Assembly: GCF_007655305.1 (NCBI RefSeq) | Contig: NZ_VLOG01000017.1 | Coordinates: 43,005 to 107,004, forward strand | Direction: 5' to 3' | DNA length: 64,000 nt | Origin: Algoriphagus algorifonticola | GTDB taxonomy: Bacteria > Bacteroidota > Bacteroidia > Cytophagales > Cyclobacteriaceae | Part shown: positions 17,063 to 26,574 of the stretch, piece by piece | How positions within the stretch are numbered: the stretch's first letter is position 1 | How the letters are laid out: every line of letters begins with the position of its first letter | The notes under the pieces: generated by a model | Seen by the model: only the letters and a program-made list of their open reading frames with translations | Told to the model about the DNA's origin: nothing | The model's database searches: none | Program-made: the position numbers and the translations under genes

Positions 17063-17459
17063 GCTTGTCTGCTTTGGCTATTTTCTTTTTATCAGGATTG
17101 TTCTGATAAGCACTGAGTAAAAGCTGAAGATTTCTCTTATTCTCGGTCATATCAAATAGTCTAAAGGCGATTTCTTGAAGTTTGATATCTTGATCGCCTG
17201 TTGTTACCAAAAAGTCTCCCAGAAAGCATTCGTCGAAATCACAAGATGGGATTTCTATCAGCAAAGCCAGTTCAGAATTTCCAGAATAGGTTTTAGTGTT
17301 GAAAGAAGAAAATTGTGATTCAATGGCCTTTAAAGAGGTTTGATGAGCTTTTAATTCTTTGGATTTGAATAGTACCAAAAATGTTTTGGTCTCAGCGTCT
17401 TTGGCAAGAGCTGAAAGAGACATAAACAAGATTAAAATGAGTGGTACTAACTTTCGCAT
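17043..17459 (-). CDS. Small exported protein of unknown function
   Basis: A 138-residue protein with a clean signal peptide (MRKLVPLILILFMSLSALAK, cleavage near residue 19). The mature part is mixed alpha/beta, with one CDFDEC cysteine pair near residue 73-78 that might form a disulfide. The C-terminus is lysine-rich. I do not recognise a family. It stands alone on the minus strand, overlapping the phosphatase gene by 20 bp and separated from the next minus-strand gene by about 250 bp that hold a terminator. Confidence 0.65.
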   Translation of the reverse strand: MRKLVPLILILFMSLSALAKDAETKTFLVLFKSKELKAHQTSLKAIESQFSSFNTKTYSGNSELALLIEIPSCDFDECFLGDFLVTTGDQDIKLQEIAFRLFDMTENKRNLQLLLSAYQNNPDKKKIAKADKPSNPRP

Positions 17460-17653
17460 AGCTTCTAATATACGGATTTAATCGACTTGAGAGCAAGAAT
17501 GTTTCAGAATACTCGATTTTATCGATTCATGATTTGTTCCTTTTTTCAAGCCTTTTCTTAATTCAATTTTTGAATAGGCTTTTAATTAGGTACGGGGTAA
17601 ATGGGAAATCAGATTGAATTAGCTCCACTGAGAAAAAATATACGGATAATCAC

Positions 17654-17683
17654 AAAAAAAGCCCCGAAGAATTTCAGGGCTTT
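17654..17683 (-). terminator. Rho-independent terminator of the zinc-ribbon gene
   Basis: On the minus strand AAAGCCCTGAA pairs with TTCGGGGCTTT around a short loop, followed by a run of seven T. It lies 23 bases after the stop of the gene at 17707..18477. Confidence 0.85.
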
Positions 17684-17706
17684 CCGTTGGTTTATTTCAA
17701 AACTTC

Positions 17707-18477
17707 TTAAGATCTAGAAGTTCTCTTTTTCTTGGTTGGAGTTTCTTCTACTACTTCATCTTCTACACCTGCTAAAATTCTTCCGCAGTGTTCGCAGACG
17801 ATTAGTTTTTTCTTTTCACGAATATCAGCCTGTCTTTGAGGTGGAACGGTATTAAAGCAACCGCCGCAAGCTCCTCTCTTGACCATTACTACAGCCAAAC
17901 CATTCTTGGCATTTGTTCTGATCTTCTCGTAAGATTTTAGAAGTCTATCTTCGATTTTCTTAACAGCCTTTTCACGATCAGTATTCAATTTTGCTTCTTC
18001 GTTTTCACTTTCAGCAACAATCGTAGAAAGCTCATCTTTCTTTAGATCCAAGTCTTTCTGTCTGTCTTTCATAACAGCAGTCAACTCATCTAAATCGTGC
18101 TTTTTCTGATCGATTTTAGCGCCAGCTTCAGCAATTTTTTTCTTAGCAACTTGGATTTCAAGATCCTGAAGTTCTAATTCTTTGGTGATGGCATCGTACT
18201 CACGGTTGTTTCGTACGTTCATCTGCTGCTCCTGATACTTTTTGATCAGTTTTTCAGATTCCTTGATGCTTTCTTTCAAAGACTTGATCTCATCTTCGTA
18301 AGATTGGATCTCGTTATTGAACTTGTCAAGTCTAGTTTCGTAGCCGGCGATTTCATCTTCCAAATCTTGCACCTCTTCTGGAAGTGCGCCGCGAACTTTG
18401 ATGATTGCGTCTAGTTTAGAATCTATTAATTGAAGGTTGTGAATTGCCTCGAGTTTTTGTGCTACTGTACTTTCCAT
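17707..18477 (-). CDS. Coiled-coil zinc-ribbon protein (PF02591 family)
   Basis: A 256-residue cytoplasmic protein. Residues about 10-185 are almost entirely antiparallel coiled coil, rich in Glu and Lys. The C-terminal part has the four cysteines of a zinc ribbon: CGGCF near residue 203-207 and CEHCG near 228-232. Such proteins are widespread and often next to Nif3-like genes, as here, where the Nif3 gene ends 3 bp upstream. The lysine/arginine-rich tail (TKKKRTSRS) suggests contact with nucleic acid. The exact function is not established. Confidence 0.88.
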   Translation of the reverse strand: MESTVAQKLEAIHNLQLIDSKLDAIIKVRGALPEEVQDLEDEIAGYETRLDKFNNEIQSYEDEIKSLKESIKESEKLIKKYQEQQMNVRNNREYDAITKELELQDLEIQVAKKKIAEAGAKIDQKKHDLDELTAVMKDRQKDLDLKKDELSTIVAESENEEAKLNTDREKAVKKIEDRLLKSYEKIRTNAKNGLAVVMVKRGACGGCFNTVPPQRQADIREKKKLIVCEHCGRILAGVEDEVVEETPTKKKRTSRS

Positions 18478-18480
18478 GTA

Positions 18481-19581
18481 CTATCGGTAGGATGTGGGAT
18501 TGGTAACTACTTTTGTCAAATAGAGTGCAATATTAGGAAAATTTTGTGACAAAAGTTCTCCCAATAATTCTTTTGTGAAAATTTCACTTTCATAATGGCC
18601 GATATCACAAAGAATTAAGGATCCATCAGCATCAAAAAACTCATGATACTTGACGTCAGCGGTGATAAAAACGTCCGCCTCCTTTCTTTTGGCATCTCCC
18701 AATAAAAATATTCCGGCACCACCACAAACAGCTACTTTCTTAATTTTTTCCTTAACTAATGCGGTATGCTTTACTATTTTCAGATTCATTTTCTCTTTGA
18801 GATAATCTAGAAATTCCTCCGCAGTCATTGGATCTTCCAACTCTCCAACCATTCCAGCGCCGACTTCCTGATTCTCATTTTCCAAGGCACTCAGGTAAAA
18901 AGCAACCTCCTCGTATGGATGGGCTTTTTTCATGGCAGAAATTATCTTATTGCTTAAAAAAGCTGGAAGAATGACCTCAGCACGGATTTCGGCCTCGTAT
19001 TGTGGAGCTCCTCTTTGGCCTAAAAAAGGATTTGCATCTTCAGATGGAGTAAAGGTGCCCATACCATTCACTTGAAAAGAACAATCTTTATACTCCCCAA
19101 TTTGCCCTGCTCCGGCTTCATAGACAGCATCCAAAACCTTGTTTTTATGTTCCTCCGGTACAAAAAATACCAACTTGTTGAGCAACTGTTTTTTAGGCTG
19201 TAAGATCTTAGTATTCAAAAGGCCAAGTCTATCGCTGATTCTTTTATTAACACCGTGAGCGACATGGTCTAGGTTAGTGTGGATAGCATAAATGGCAATA
19301 TCATGTTTGATAGCTTTGATGACAGTTCTTTCGACATAATTTTTGCCGGTCAGGCTTTTCAATCCCTTAAAAACTATGGGGTGATGTGCCACCACCATAT
19401 TGGCTCCTGCTGATATGGCTTCTTGAATGACTTCCTCAGTGCAGTCCAAAGAACAGATGATTCCGGTTAAGTCCCAGTTTCTGTTTCCTGTTATCAGCGT
19501 AGCATTGTCGTATGACTCCTGATAGGCGGGGGGAGCCAGCTTTTCTAAAAATGAAATTACTTCCCCGATCTTGTATCCCAT
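18481..19581 (-). CDS. Nif3-like dinuclear metal centre protein
   Basis: A 366-residue member of the Nif3/YbgI (DUF34) family, hexameric proteins with a two-metal site. Metal ligands are visible in VVAHHPIVFKG, IYAIHTNLDHVAHG, and the C-terminal ILCDIGHYESE. The long form carries an inserted PII-like domain at about residues 125-240 (KLVFFVPEEHKNKVLDAVYE). Proposed roles, including GTP cyclohydrolase-related or metal-insertase activity, are unsettled. It is the first gene of a two-gene operon with the zinc-ribbon gene and is divergent from lpxK over 41 bp. Confidence 0.9.
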   Translation of the reverse strand: MGYKIGEVISFLEKLAPPAYQESYDNATLITGNRNWDLTGIICSLDCTEEVIQEAISAGANMVVAHHPIVFKGLKSLTGKNYVERTVIKAIKHDIAIYAIHTNLDHVAHGVNKRISDRLGLLNTKILQPKKQLLNKLVFFVPEEHKNKVLDAVYEAGAGQIGEYKDCSFQVNGMGTFTPSEDANPFLGQRGAPQYEAEIRAEVILPAFLSNKIISAMKKAHPYEEVAFYLSALENENQEVGAGMVGELEDPMTAEEFLDYLKEKMNLKIVKHTALVKEKIKKVAVCGGAGIFLLGDAKRKEADVFITADVKYHEFFDADGSLILCDIGHYESEIFTKELLGELLSQNFPNIALYLTKVVTNPTSYR

Positions 19582-19601
19582 AAATTTTTGGTTTATTTGA
19601 T

Positions 19602-19609
19602 CAAAAATA
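19602..19609 (-). promoter_or_regulatory. Candidate -7 element for the Nif3-like gene
   Basis: TATTTTTG on the minus strand matches TAnnTTTG and lies 20 bases upstream of the ATG, in the short divergent gap with lpxK. No good -33 TTG was found. Confidence 0.4.
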
Positions 19610-19622
19610 CGAATTCTTAGGA

Positions 19623-20678
19623 ATGAGGCGCCTTGCTTTTCTTCTTTATCCTTTTACAGTCCTATTTGATTTGATCACTCGAGTCAGAAACTGGCTCTAT
19701 AACTCTGGAGTATTCAAAACCACACCATCTCCAATTCCCGCTATTCTGGTGGGTAATTTAAGGGTTGGCGGAACAGGGAAAACCCCCATGGTGGAATACC
19801 TTATAAGAACATTCAAACAAGATTATCGCTTAGCCACCCTGTCCAGAGGGTATGGAAGAAAAACTGAGGGTTTTATTAAAGCCACTTCTGTCAGTAGTCC
19901 TGAAGGAATCGGGGATGAACCCTATCAGATATATCAAAAATTTGGAGACGAAATCCGTGTTTTTGTGGGAGAAGATCGGGTGAATGCAGCGGTAAGAATA
20001 GCAAAGGAAGAAGAAGGGTTGGACCTGCTTATCTTGGACGATGCCTTTCAGCATCGATCATTTCAAGCAGATTTTTCGATTTTATTGACTACTTGGGAAG
20101 AGCCTTTTTTTCAGGACTTTTTATTGCCAATGGGAAGGCTTAGAGAAAGTAGAAATGGAGCAAAAAGAGCCGATTTGATTATTGTTACCAAAAGCCCCTT
20201 GTCTAAGTCCGATCAGGAGGCCTCAGAATTTCAGGAAAATATTAGGAAATATGCCGGCTCTAAGCCTGTCATGTTCACAAAAGTTGGCTATGGGGAACCA
20301 CAAGCACTTGCAGAAAATTCTCAGTTCAGAAAACGAGTAATTTTATTTAGTGGAATAGCTAATAATCAGCAGTTTATAGATTATTGTAAAAGTCAATATG
20401 AAGTGTTGGAGGCTGTGAAATTTTCGGATCATCATCATTATGATCAGGCTGATTTGGAAAAGATAGGCTTGCTTGTAGCCAAACATGCAAATGAAAATCC
20501 CGTTATTCTCACAACAGAAAAAGATGGGGTGAAAGTAAAATCTTTACTTCCCAAAGGATTTCTAAGAGAAATTCCGATTTTTGTGCTGCCCATTCAGGTC
20601 CTGTTAGAGGAAGAGGATGAGCAAAAATTGATTAAACTGGTACAACAAAAAGTCTTTGGAACGGACAAAGCTCGGTGA
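19623..20678 (+). CDS. lpxK: Tetraacyldisaccharide 4'-kinase
   Basis: A 351-residue inner-membrane-associated kinase that phosphorylates the lipid A disaccharide precursor at the 4' position. The P-loop VGNLRVGGTGKTP (about 43-55) and the following LATLSRGYGRKTEGF are diagnostic, as are LDDAFQHRSFQADFSIL and the late FSDHHHYDQADL. The N-terminal hydrophobic stretch (LLYPFTVLFDLITRVRNWLY) fits membrane binding. Its stop overlaps the GTG start of the porin gene (GTGA), so the two are coupled. Confidence 0.96.
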   Translation: MRRLAFLLYPFTVLFDLITRVRNWLYNSGVFKTTPSPIPAILVGNLRVGGTGKTPMVEYLIRTFKQDYRLATLSRGYGRKTEGFIKATSVSSPEGIGDEPYQIYQKFGDEIRVFVGEDRVNAAVRIAKEEEGLDLLILDDAFQHRSFQADFSILLTTWEEPFFQDFLLPMGRLRESRNGAKRADLIIVTKSPLSKSDQEASEFQENIRKYAGSKPVMFTKVGYGEPQALAENSQFRKRVILFSGIANNQQFIDYCKSQYEVLEAVKFSDHHHYDQADLEKIGLLVAKHANENPVILTTEKDGVKVKSLLPKGFLREIPIFVLPIQVLLEEEDEQKLIKLVQQKVFGTDKAR

Positions 20679-22627
20679 ATAAATTTCTGTTAGGAATATG
20701 CTTTTTTTGGGTGATTCTCGTGGCTGGCTCTGCTCAGGCACAACGCCCTATTCCAACCAATGGGAGGCAAGTTCAAAATCCCAATCAGCGGGTCAACCAG
20801 AGGACTGTACAAGAGGGAGAAAATCAAGAAGAAGAAAATGGCCGAAGAACCCTGTTGGATGATAGTACTAAGATGGTTTTCGGTCCAACCACAGCCTTAT
20901 TTTATTTCGAAAAAGACATCAAGCGAAATAGCCTAACCTTATACCCTCAGGATACTTCATTAACCAATTTTCACAATTATGATCCGGTAGCTAAAAGTGG
21001 CTGGAAGTATCAGGATTTGGGCAATATAGGCAGTGCGGCAACCCCGGTTTTTTATCAGGTTCCAGATTTAATCGGTACTACTTCTGGTTTTCATGCCTAC
21101 GATATCTATTATACTGACCCTTCTAACAATCGCTATTTCGATACCAAATCTCCATTTACTGAGATGTCAGCTTTTTTTGGGGGCGGAAACCGAAATATGC
21201 TGGATATCAAATTTGCCAGAAATGTCAATCCTAGATGGAATATAGGTTTTGATTTTCACACCATGCGGGTAAGGAAAACCCTCAATCCTACAGCTAGAGA
21301 TGATAACATGGTGGATCAAACCACTTATTCTATCCATACCAATTACAGGTCTGAAGATGGGAAATATTGGTTCTTAGGGAATTTCTCCCGAATGCGGCAT
21401 GTGGTCAATGAGATCGGAGGGATTATACCTCCTGAAGTGGATTCTACCTCGGTTTATTTCACCTATGAGGATGCGAAAGTTTGGCTGAGAACCTCCCAAG
21501 CCAGAGATTTGAGGCAGGACTATCACTTTTATCATGAATACAAAGTGAAAGACGGACTTCAGATCTATCATATTTTTGACAGGAGAAAGCAGGATCTGGT
21601 TTTTGATGCTCCTTTGACTAACAGTGATTCCCTGTATTATCCCAGCACCAGACTGAATGGACAGGATACCACAAGAAATTTTAATGATTTTGCCGAGTGG
21701 AGAAATGAGTTTGGCTTCAAAGGGACCTTTGGAGGCTTTTATTACAATGCATTTACCAGATTGAGGAATGGTAGGATGAGAAGTCCGTTTTTTAATTCTC
21801 CTAACACCTTTAATGAATTATACATAGGAGGGGAATTGATTGGAAAAATTTCTGAGAAATGGAGTGTGAGCGCTGATGGTGAATACCTTATCCCGGGAGC
21901 ATTCAGGCTGCATGGGGTATTTAAATCCCCCTACTTGGATCTGGAGTATACCAAAGCACTTTATAAGCCCACCTCGCTTCAGCAGGTTTATGCGGGAAAT
22001 CATTATGCCTGGAATAATGATTTTTCCAACACTGGTGTAGATCAAGTGAAGGGAACCTTGAAAGTTGATTTGGAAAAAGTCAAAATCAGGCCTTCATTAA
22101 CCATTAGCAGGATCAATAATTACGTCTTTTTCAACGAGCAGAGAGTTCCCGAGCAGGCAGGAGGTGAAGCTTTTATTTTGATGCCCGGTATTCAATCCTC
22201 TATACAAATAGGGAAGAAATTTAAATGGGATACAGAGGTTATTATCACGTCTGTTACAGGAGAGGCATCTGATGCTTTTAGAATCCCTGAAGTATTCGGA
22301 AATACTCGTTTTTACTTTGACAGTCCTGCATTTGATGAAAATATTTTCATCCAATTTGGTGTGGATGTGAGATACAAGTCCAGCTACTTTGCAAATGCTT
22401 ATTTTACTGCTCATCAGCAATTTCACCTGCAAAATAGCTTCGAAGTATTTGCTTACCCAGTGGCCGATATTTTCCTGAATTTCAGAATCAACAGAACAAG
22501 AGTTCTATTAAAATACAATCATTTGAATGCCGGTTTGATGAATCGGGAAGGATATTTTGTCACACCTGACTACACCGGCTACAAATCATTTATTGACCTG
22601 GGAATTACCTGGTATTTATTTGACTGA
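20675..22627 (+). CDS. Putative outer-membrane porin (PF14121-like)
   Basis: A 650-residue exported protein with signal peptide ending AQAQ at about residue 23. After a short Gln/Asn-rich linker the mature part is made of alternating strands ending in aromatic residues, as in outer-membrane barrels, and finishes with FIDLGITWYLFD. The opening of the barrel (KMVFGPTTALFYFEKDI) resembles the Bacteroidota 'putative porin' family. Starts with GTG at 20675 overlapping lpxK. The link to lipid A synthesis suggests an outer-membrane operon, though no function is known. Confidence 0.8.
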   Translation: MNKFLLGICFFWVILVAGSAQAQRPIPTNGRQVQNPNQRVNQRTVQEGENQEEENGRRTLLDDSTKMVFGPTTALFYFEKDIKRNSLTLYPQDTSLTNFHNYDPVAKSGWKYQDLGNIGSAATPVFYQVPDLIGTTSGFHAYDIYYTDPSNNRYFDTKSPFTEMSAFFGGGNRNMLDIKFARNVNPRWNIGFDFHTMRVRKTLNPTARDDNMVDQTTYSIHTNYRSEDGKYWFLGNFSRMRHVVNEIGGIIPPEVDSTSVYFTYEDAKVWLRTSQARDLRQDYHFYHEYKVKDGLQIYHIFDRRKQDLVFDAPLTNSDSLYYPSTRLNGQDTTRNFNDFAEWRNEFGFKGTFGGFYYNAFTRLRNGRMRSPFFNSPNTFNELYIGGELIGKISEKWSVSADGEYLIPGAFRLHGVFKSPYLDLEYTKALYKPTSLQQVYAGNHYAWNNDFSNTGVDQVKGTLKVDLEKVKIRPSLTISRINNYVFFNEQRVPEQAGGEAFILMPGIQSSIQIGKKFKWDTEVIITSVTGEASDAFRIPEVFGNTRFYFDSPAFDENIFIQFGVDVRYKSSYFANAYFTAHQQFHLQNSFEVFAYPVADIFLNFRINRTRVLLKYNHLNAGLMNREGYFVTPDYTGYKSFIDLGITWYLFD

Positions 22628-22628
22628 T

Positions 22629-23240
22629 ATGAGCTGGGAAGAAAGTACAAGACAGAAAATGTTGCATCTCAAGTTACCCACAGATCCAAGGTGGGTTGGG
22701 ATTGCAGAAATGCAGATCGAGGATATTTTGGTGGATCATGCTTATTGTGAGCAAAAGGCAGCCTCTTCCTGTATCAGTTTGATTTTGAGATACCCTGATT
22801 TGGACGAGTTGGTGGATACCCTGACTCCCATAGTCGCAGAAGAATGGGGACATTTTGAGCGGGTGATGGAGCAGCTACGAAAGAGAAATATGAAGTTTGG
22901 TTTTCCTAGAAAGGATGAATATGTCATCAAACTCAATGGTTTTGTCAAAAAAGGTGGAAGTAGGAAACAACAGTTGACGGAGCATTTATTATTGAATGCT
23001 TTGATCGAAGCCAGGAGTTGTGAGCGCTTCAAACTTTTATCCAAACATATTCAGGATGAGGAGCTCAAAAAGTTTTACTACGAGTTGATGATTTCTGAGG
23101 CTGGGCATTATGTCACTTTTATTGAATTAGCCAGAAAATTTCATGATCCCGAATATGTCAATCAGCGATGGCAAGAATGGCTGGATTATGAAGCAAGTAT
23201 CCTAAAAGAAATGGAGTTGAGAGGGGATAGGATGCATTGA
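22629..23240 (+). CDS. miaE: tRNA 2-methylthio-N6-isopentenyl adenosine hydroxylase-like (MiaE)
   Basis: I set the start at ATG 22629 (MSWEESTRQ), one base after the porin stop; the longer reading frame from 22557 would overlap the porin by 71 bp. The 203-residue protein is a ferritin-like four-helix protein with two carboxylate-histidine metal motifs: the glutamate of EDILVDHAYCEQKAAS, EEWGHFERV, EARSCERF and EAGHYVTF. MiaE hydroxylates the prenyl group of ms2i6A at position 37 of tRNA using a di-iron centre. The fold is sure; the substrate is inferred from family membership. Confidence 0.88.
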   Translation: MSWEESTRQKMLHLKLPTDPRWVGIAEMQIEDILVDHAYCEQKAASSCISLILRYPDLDELVDTLTPIVAEEWGHFERVMEQLRKRNMKFGFPRKDEYVIKLNGFVKKGGSRKQQLTEHLLLNALIEARSCERFKLLSKHIQDEELKKFYYELMISEAGHYVTFIELARKFHDPEYVNQRWQEWLDYEASILKEMELRGDRMH

Positions 23241-23366
23241 ATTAAAGTGTAACTGAAAGTTGAAATTCAATAATTTGAGTCTCAAATTTTTTTTAAAAGC
23301 GAATTGCTTATTATTAAGAATCATAAATGAGTTTTTTCTAAAAATCTGTTCTAATTCGAACAATAC

Positions 23367-24611
23367 ATGAATTTGATCGAAAATATAAGGGAAGCCCTAA
23401 AGTCTGTTCAAGTTAATATTCTAAGGACTATCCTGACCGGTGCAATTATAGCAATTGGTATTTCCTCTCTTGTAGGGATGTTGACTGCCATCGATGGAAT
23501 AAAGTCTCAAATTGCAGAAAGCTTTTCTGGTTTGGGAGCTAATACTTTTGATGTAAGAAACAAAGGTTTCAGTGGGGGACGAGCTATTCAAGATGGAAAA
23601 GAGGAGAAGACCTATCCTAAATTGTCTTTCCGAGAAGTGCAGGATTTCAAGCAGGAATATAGTTCTATCGGAATATCTACGGTGGAAACTACAGTCAGTC
23701 GAGCCGCTGAGATAAAAAGAGGTTCCGAAACCACCAATCCAAATTCGAGAATTAGAGGCGTGGATGAAAATTACCTGAGCATAAAAGCAATCAAACTCGA
23801 AGAAGGTAGAAATTTTTCCAATCTTGAAATACGATACGGAAATAACGTATGCATCATAGGAAAAGAAATTCAGGAAACTCTTTTTGAATCCAATGAAGAT
23901 CCTATCAATCAAAAAATCAGCTTTTTCGGAAAGCCTTACACCATTGTAGGAGTATTGGAAAAGCAAGGTGGAGTAGGGCAGGATCAAGGAGCAGACAGAC
24001 AGGTTTTAATTCCTATAGAGAATGCTGCAAGACTTGACCAAAGAGGTGTTTTCAATTACAATGTTACAGCTGTTGCTTCCGGCCCTGAGCGTATCGATTA
24101 CGAAATGGGTCAGGCAATTGGGATGATGAGAAAAATCCGTCAGGATAGAGTAACTGCTGAGAACTCCTTTGATCTTACAAAAAGTCAATCGGTAGCGGAA
24201 AGTCTAGAGGAAGTTGCCGGGTATCTGAGAATAGGAGGTTTTGGTATTGGGTTCATTACTCTTTTGGGAGCCTCCATCGGACTGATGAATATCATGCTGG
24301 TTTCTGTTACAGAGAGGACCCGTGAGATAGGTATTAGAAAAGCTTTAGGAGCTACTCCACTGAGGATCCGTCAGCAATTTTTGATAGAAGCAATTATGAT
24401 TTGCGTGCTAGGTGGAATTTTCGGGGTAATTCTCGGAATAGCAATCGGAAATGTCATTGCTAATGCGATTGGACCTGGAGGTTTCTTGGTTCCTTGGCTG
24501 TGGATGTTTATCGCTTTTATTATTTGTATCATCGTTGGCTTATTGTCTGGTTACTTCCCAGCTTTCAAAGCAAGTAAACTTGACCCTATCGAATCCTTGA
24601 GATACGAATAG
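23367..24611 (+). CDS. MacB/FtsX-type ABC transporter permease
   Basis: A 414-residue permease. A first membrane helix at about 20-40 ([19 protein letters not shown]) is followed by a large periplasmic domain (MacB_PCD, about 45-260). Three further helices near 285-310, 335-360 and 370-400 form the FtsX domain, with the hallmark [28 protein letters not shown] loop (shown in part: [12 protein letters not shown]). The family exports lipoproteins, peptides or drugs, or signals mechanically. No ATPase gene is adjacent, so the partner is elsewhere. A strong terminator follows the gene. Confidence 0.9.
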   Translation: MNLIENIREALKSVQVNILRTILTGAIIAIGISSLVGMLTAIDGIKSQIAESFSGLGANTFDVRNKGFSGGRAIQDGKEEKTYPKLSFREVQDFKQEYSSIGISTVETTVSRAAEIKRGSETTNPNSRIRGVDENYLSIKAIKLEEGRNFSNLEIRYGNNVCIIGKEIQETLFESNEDPINQKISFFGKPYTIVGVLEKQGGVGQDQGADRQVLIPIENAARLDQRGVFNYNVTAVASGPERIDYEMGQAIGMMRKIRQDRVTAENSFDLTKSQSVAESLEEVAGYLRIGGFGIGFITLLGASIGLMNIMLVSVTERTREIGIRKALGATPLRIRQQFLIEAIMICVLGGIFGVILGIAIGNVIANAIGPGGFLVPWLWMFIAFIICIIVGLLSGYFPAFKASKLDPIESLRYE

Positions 24612-24627
24612 TCGAATTTGTTCTTTC

Positions 24628-24666
24628 AAGTCCCATTTCCTAAGCCTTAGGAGATGGGACTTTTTT
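24628..24666 (+). terminator. Rho-independent terminator after the ABC permease
   Basis: A long interrupted stem AAGTCCCAT / ATGGGACTT enclosing CCTAA/TTAGG, followed by six T residues, 17 bases after the stop codon. Confidence 0.88.
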
Positions 24667-24745
24667 ATTTTTTGAATCTCCAATCATAAGTATAGTTTTT
24701 TAAAAAATTTATAAAAGATGAAATAGAAATCATTATTTTTCGATT

Positions 24746-26437
24746 ATGAAAAGTAATGAATTTGATGCTATAGTAGTTGGTTCTGGGATATCCGGAGGAT
24801 GGGCAGCTAAAGAACTTTGCGAAAAGGGATTGAAAACCTTGGTCTTGGAAAGAGGAAGGGATGTTCAGCACCTAAAGGACTATCCGACCATGACAGCATC
24901 AGTGTGGGACATGCCTCACAGAAATCAGATTCCCAGGGAGGATAAGATGAAAAATCCTGTGGTGAACCGTTGCTATGCTTACAAAGAGGATACGGAGCAC
25001 TTTTTTGTCAAAGATTCAGATCATCCTTATGTCCAGGAAAAGCCCTTCGATTGGATTCGAGGCTATCAAGTGGGTGGTAAATCTTTGATTTGGGCTAGAC
25101 AGACTCAACGTTGGAGTGCATATGACTTTGAAGGGCCAGGCAGGGATGGTTTTGCAGTTGATTGGCCCATTCGTTACGAAGATGTGGCACCTTGGTACAG
25201 CTATGTGGAGCGATTTGTCGGTATTTCCGGAAGTTATGAAGGATTAGATACCTTACCGGATGGAGAGTTTTTGCCAGCTTGGGAGATGAATTGTGTGGAA
25301 AAAGAGATTCAACAGCGGGTTAATCAATCCTATCAAGATAGAAAATTCATCAAAGGTAGGTGCGCGCATCTGACACAACCCAAAGACCAACACCTAGCTC
25401 AAGGGAGGGGGCAATGTATGGCAAGAAATCAGTGCTACAGAGGCTGTCCTTTTGGAGGATATTTTAGCAGTAATTCTTCTACTTTACCTTGGGCAGCAAA
25501 AACCGGTAATTTGACTTTAAGACCTGACTCAGTGGTTCATTCTGTGATTTGGGATGAGGAAAAAGGAAAAGCGGTTGGAGTCAAAGTGATTGACAGGATA
25601 ACAAAGGAGGAGAAAGATTATTTTGCCAAAATCATTTTTTTGAATGCATCGGCTTTGAATACCAATTTGATTTTATTGAATAGCACTTCCAGAAGGTTTC
25701 CAGAAGGATTGGGCAATGAAAATGGGGTTTTGGGGAAATACATTGCGTTTCATAACTATAGAGGAACCATCTCAGCTAAGTATGAAGGCTTTGAAGATCA
25801 ATACTATTTTGGTAGAAGACCAACCGCGGTCATGATGCCTAATTTTAGAAATGTGAAAAAGCAGGAAATGGATTTCCTTAGAGGATATATGACTTTTTAC
25901 TCTGCCGGCCGTTCTGGTTTTGGTCATGCAGATGTGGGAGGATTTGGCACCGAATTTAAAAAAGCCAATACTCAACCTGGTCCTTGGAATGTTTTTATGA
26001 TGATGCAGGGAGAAACTATTCCAAAGGAAAGTAATCAAGTGAGCTTGAGTAAGGATCAAAAAGACGAATGGGGTATACCATTGCTACAGGTTAGTGTGGA
26101 TTATGATGAAAATGATGAGAAAATTCTACAGGATTTTCATCAGCAGGGAGAGGAAATGCTGGAAAAGGCAGGCTGTGTGAATATTAGAAAATCTGATAGC
26201 AAGCAAGCTCCTGGTTTGGATATACATGAGATGGGAGGAGTGCGAATGGGACGAGACCCCCAAACTTCTTTGCTCAATGGATTTAATCAAATGCACCATG
26301 CGCCTAACGTCTTCGTAACTGATGGAGCCTGTATGACCTCCACAGGCACTCAAAATCCTTCCATAACCTATATGGCACTCACAGCCCGAGCAGTAGATTA
26401 TGCTGTAAAAGAACTGAAGAAAGGAAATTTATCTTAA
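24746..26437 (+). CDS. GMC family FAD-dependent oxidoreductase
   Basis: A 563-residue glucose-methanol-choline-type oxidoreductase. The FAD-binding VVGSGISGGWAAKELCEKG is at residues 10-28, followed by TLVLERG. GYQVGGKSLIWARQTQRWS corresponds to the conserved flavin-contacting block. The C-terminal part has IHEMGGVRMGRDP and the TGTQNPSITYMALTARA block with the catalytic His/Asn region. There is no signal peptide. In Bacteroidota such proteins often pair with a gluconate-2-dehydrogenase subunit-3-like gene, which is missing here. The cysteine-rich GRGQCMARNQCYRGCPFGGY insert is typical of this subgroup. Substrate, probably a sugar or polyol, is unknown. Confidence 0.9.
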   Translation: MKSNEFDAIVVGSGISGGWAAKELCEKGLKTLVLERGRDVQHLKDYPTMTASVWDMPHRNQIPREDKMKNPVVNRCYAYKEDTEHFFVKDSDHPYVQEKPFDWIRGYQVGGKSLIWARQTQRWSAYDFEGPGRDGFAVDWPIRYEDVAPWYSYVERFVGISGSYEGLDTLPDGEFLPAWEMNCVEKEIQQRVNQSYQDRKFIKGRCAHLTQPKDQHLAQGRGQCMARNQCYRGCPFGGYFSSNSSTLPWAAKTGNLTLRPDSVVHSVIWDEEKGKAVGVKVIDRITKEEKDYFAKIIFLNASALNTNLILLNSTSRRFPEGLGNENGVLGKYIAFHNYRGTISAKYEGFEDQYYFGRRPTAVMMPNFRNVKKQEMDFLRGYMTFYSAGRSGFGHADVGGFGTEFKKANTQPGPWNVFMMMQGETIPKESNQVSLSKDQKDEWGIPLLQVSVDYDENDEKILQDFHQQGEEMLEKAGCVNIRKSDSKQAPGLDIHEMGGVRMGRDPQTSLLNGFNQMHHAPNVFVTDGACMTSTGTQNPSITYMALTARAVDYAVKELKKGNLS

Positions 26438-26574
26438 TTCCTTTTCCTTATCTGTAAGCTATCAGCCAAGAATTGATATTGCATTCAAATTTTCCACTGA
26501 TATAATTTTAAAGGGAAGTTTTTCAGGAATTGGTTAAATAGTTGGGAGTATTACACCCAAAACCTATATAAACC

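Noticed and set aside
22557-22628. Upstream extension of miaE
   Set aside because: It would overlap the porin gene; the ATG at 22629 fits the family start and follows the porin stop by one base.
23421-23987. 188-codon frame antisense to the ABC permease
   Set aside because: Shadow frame without recognisable features.
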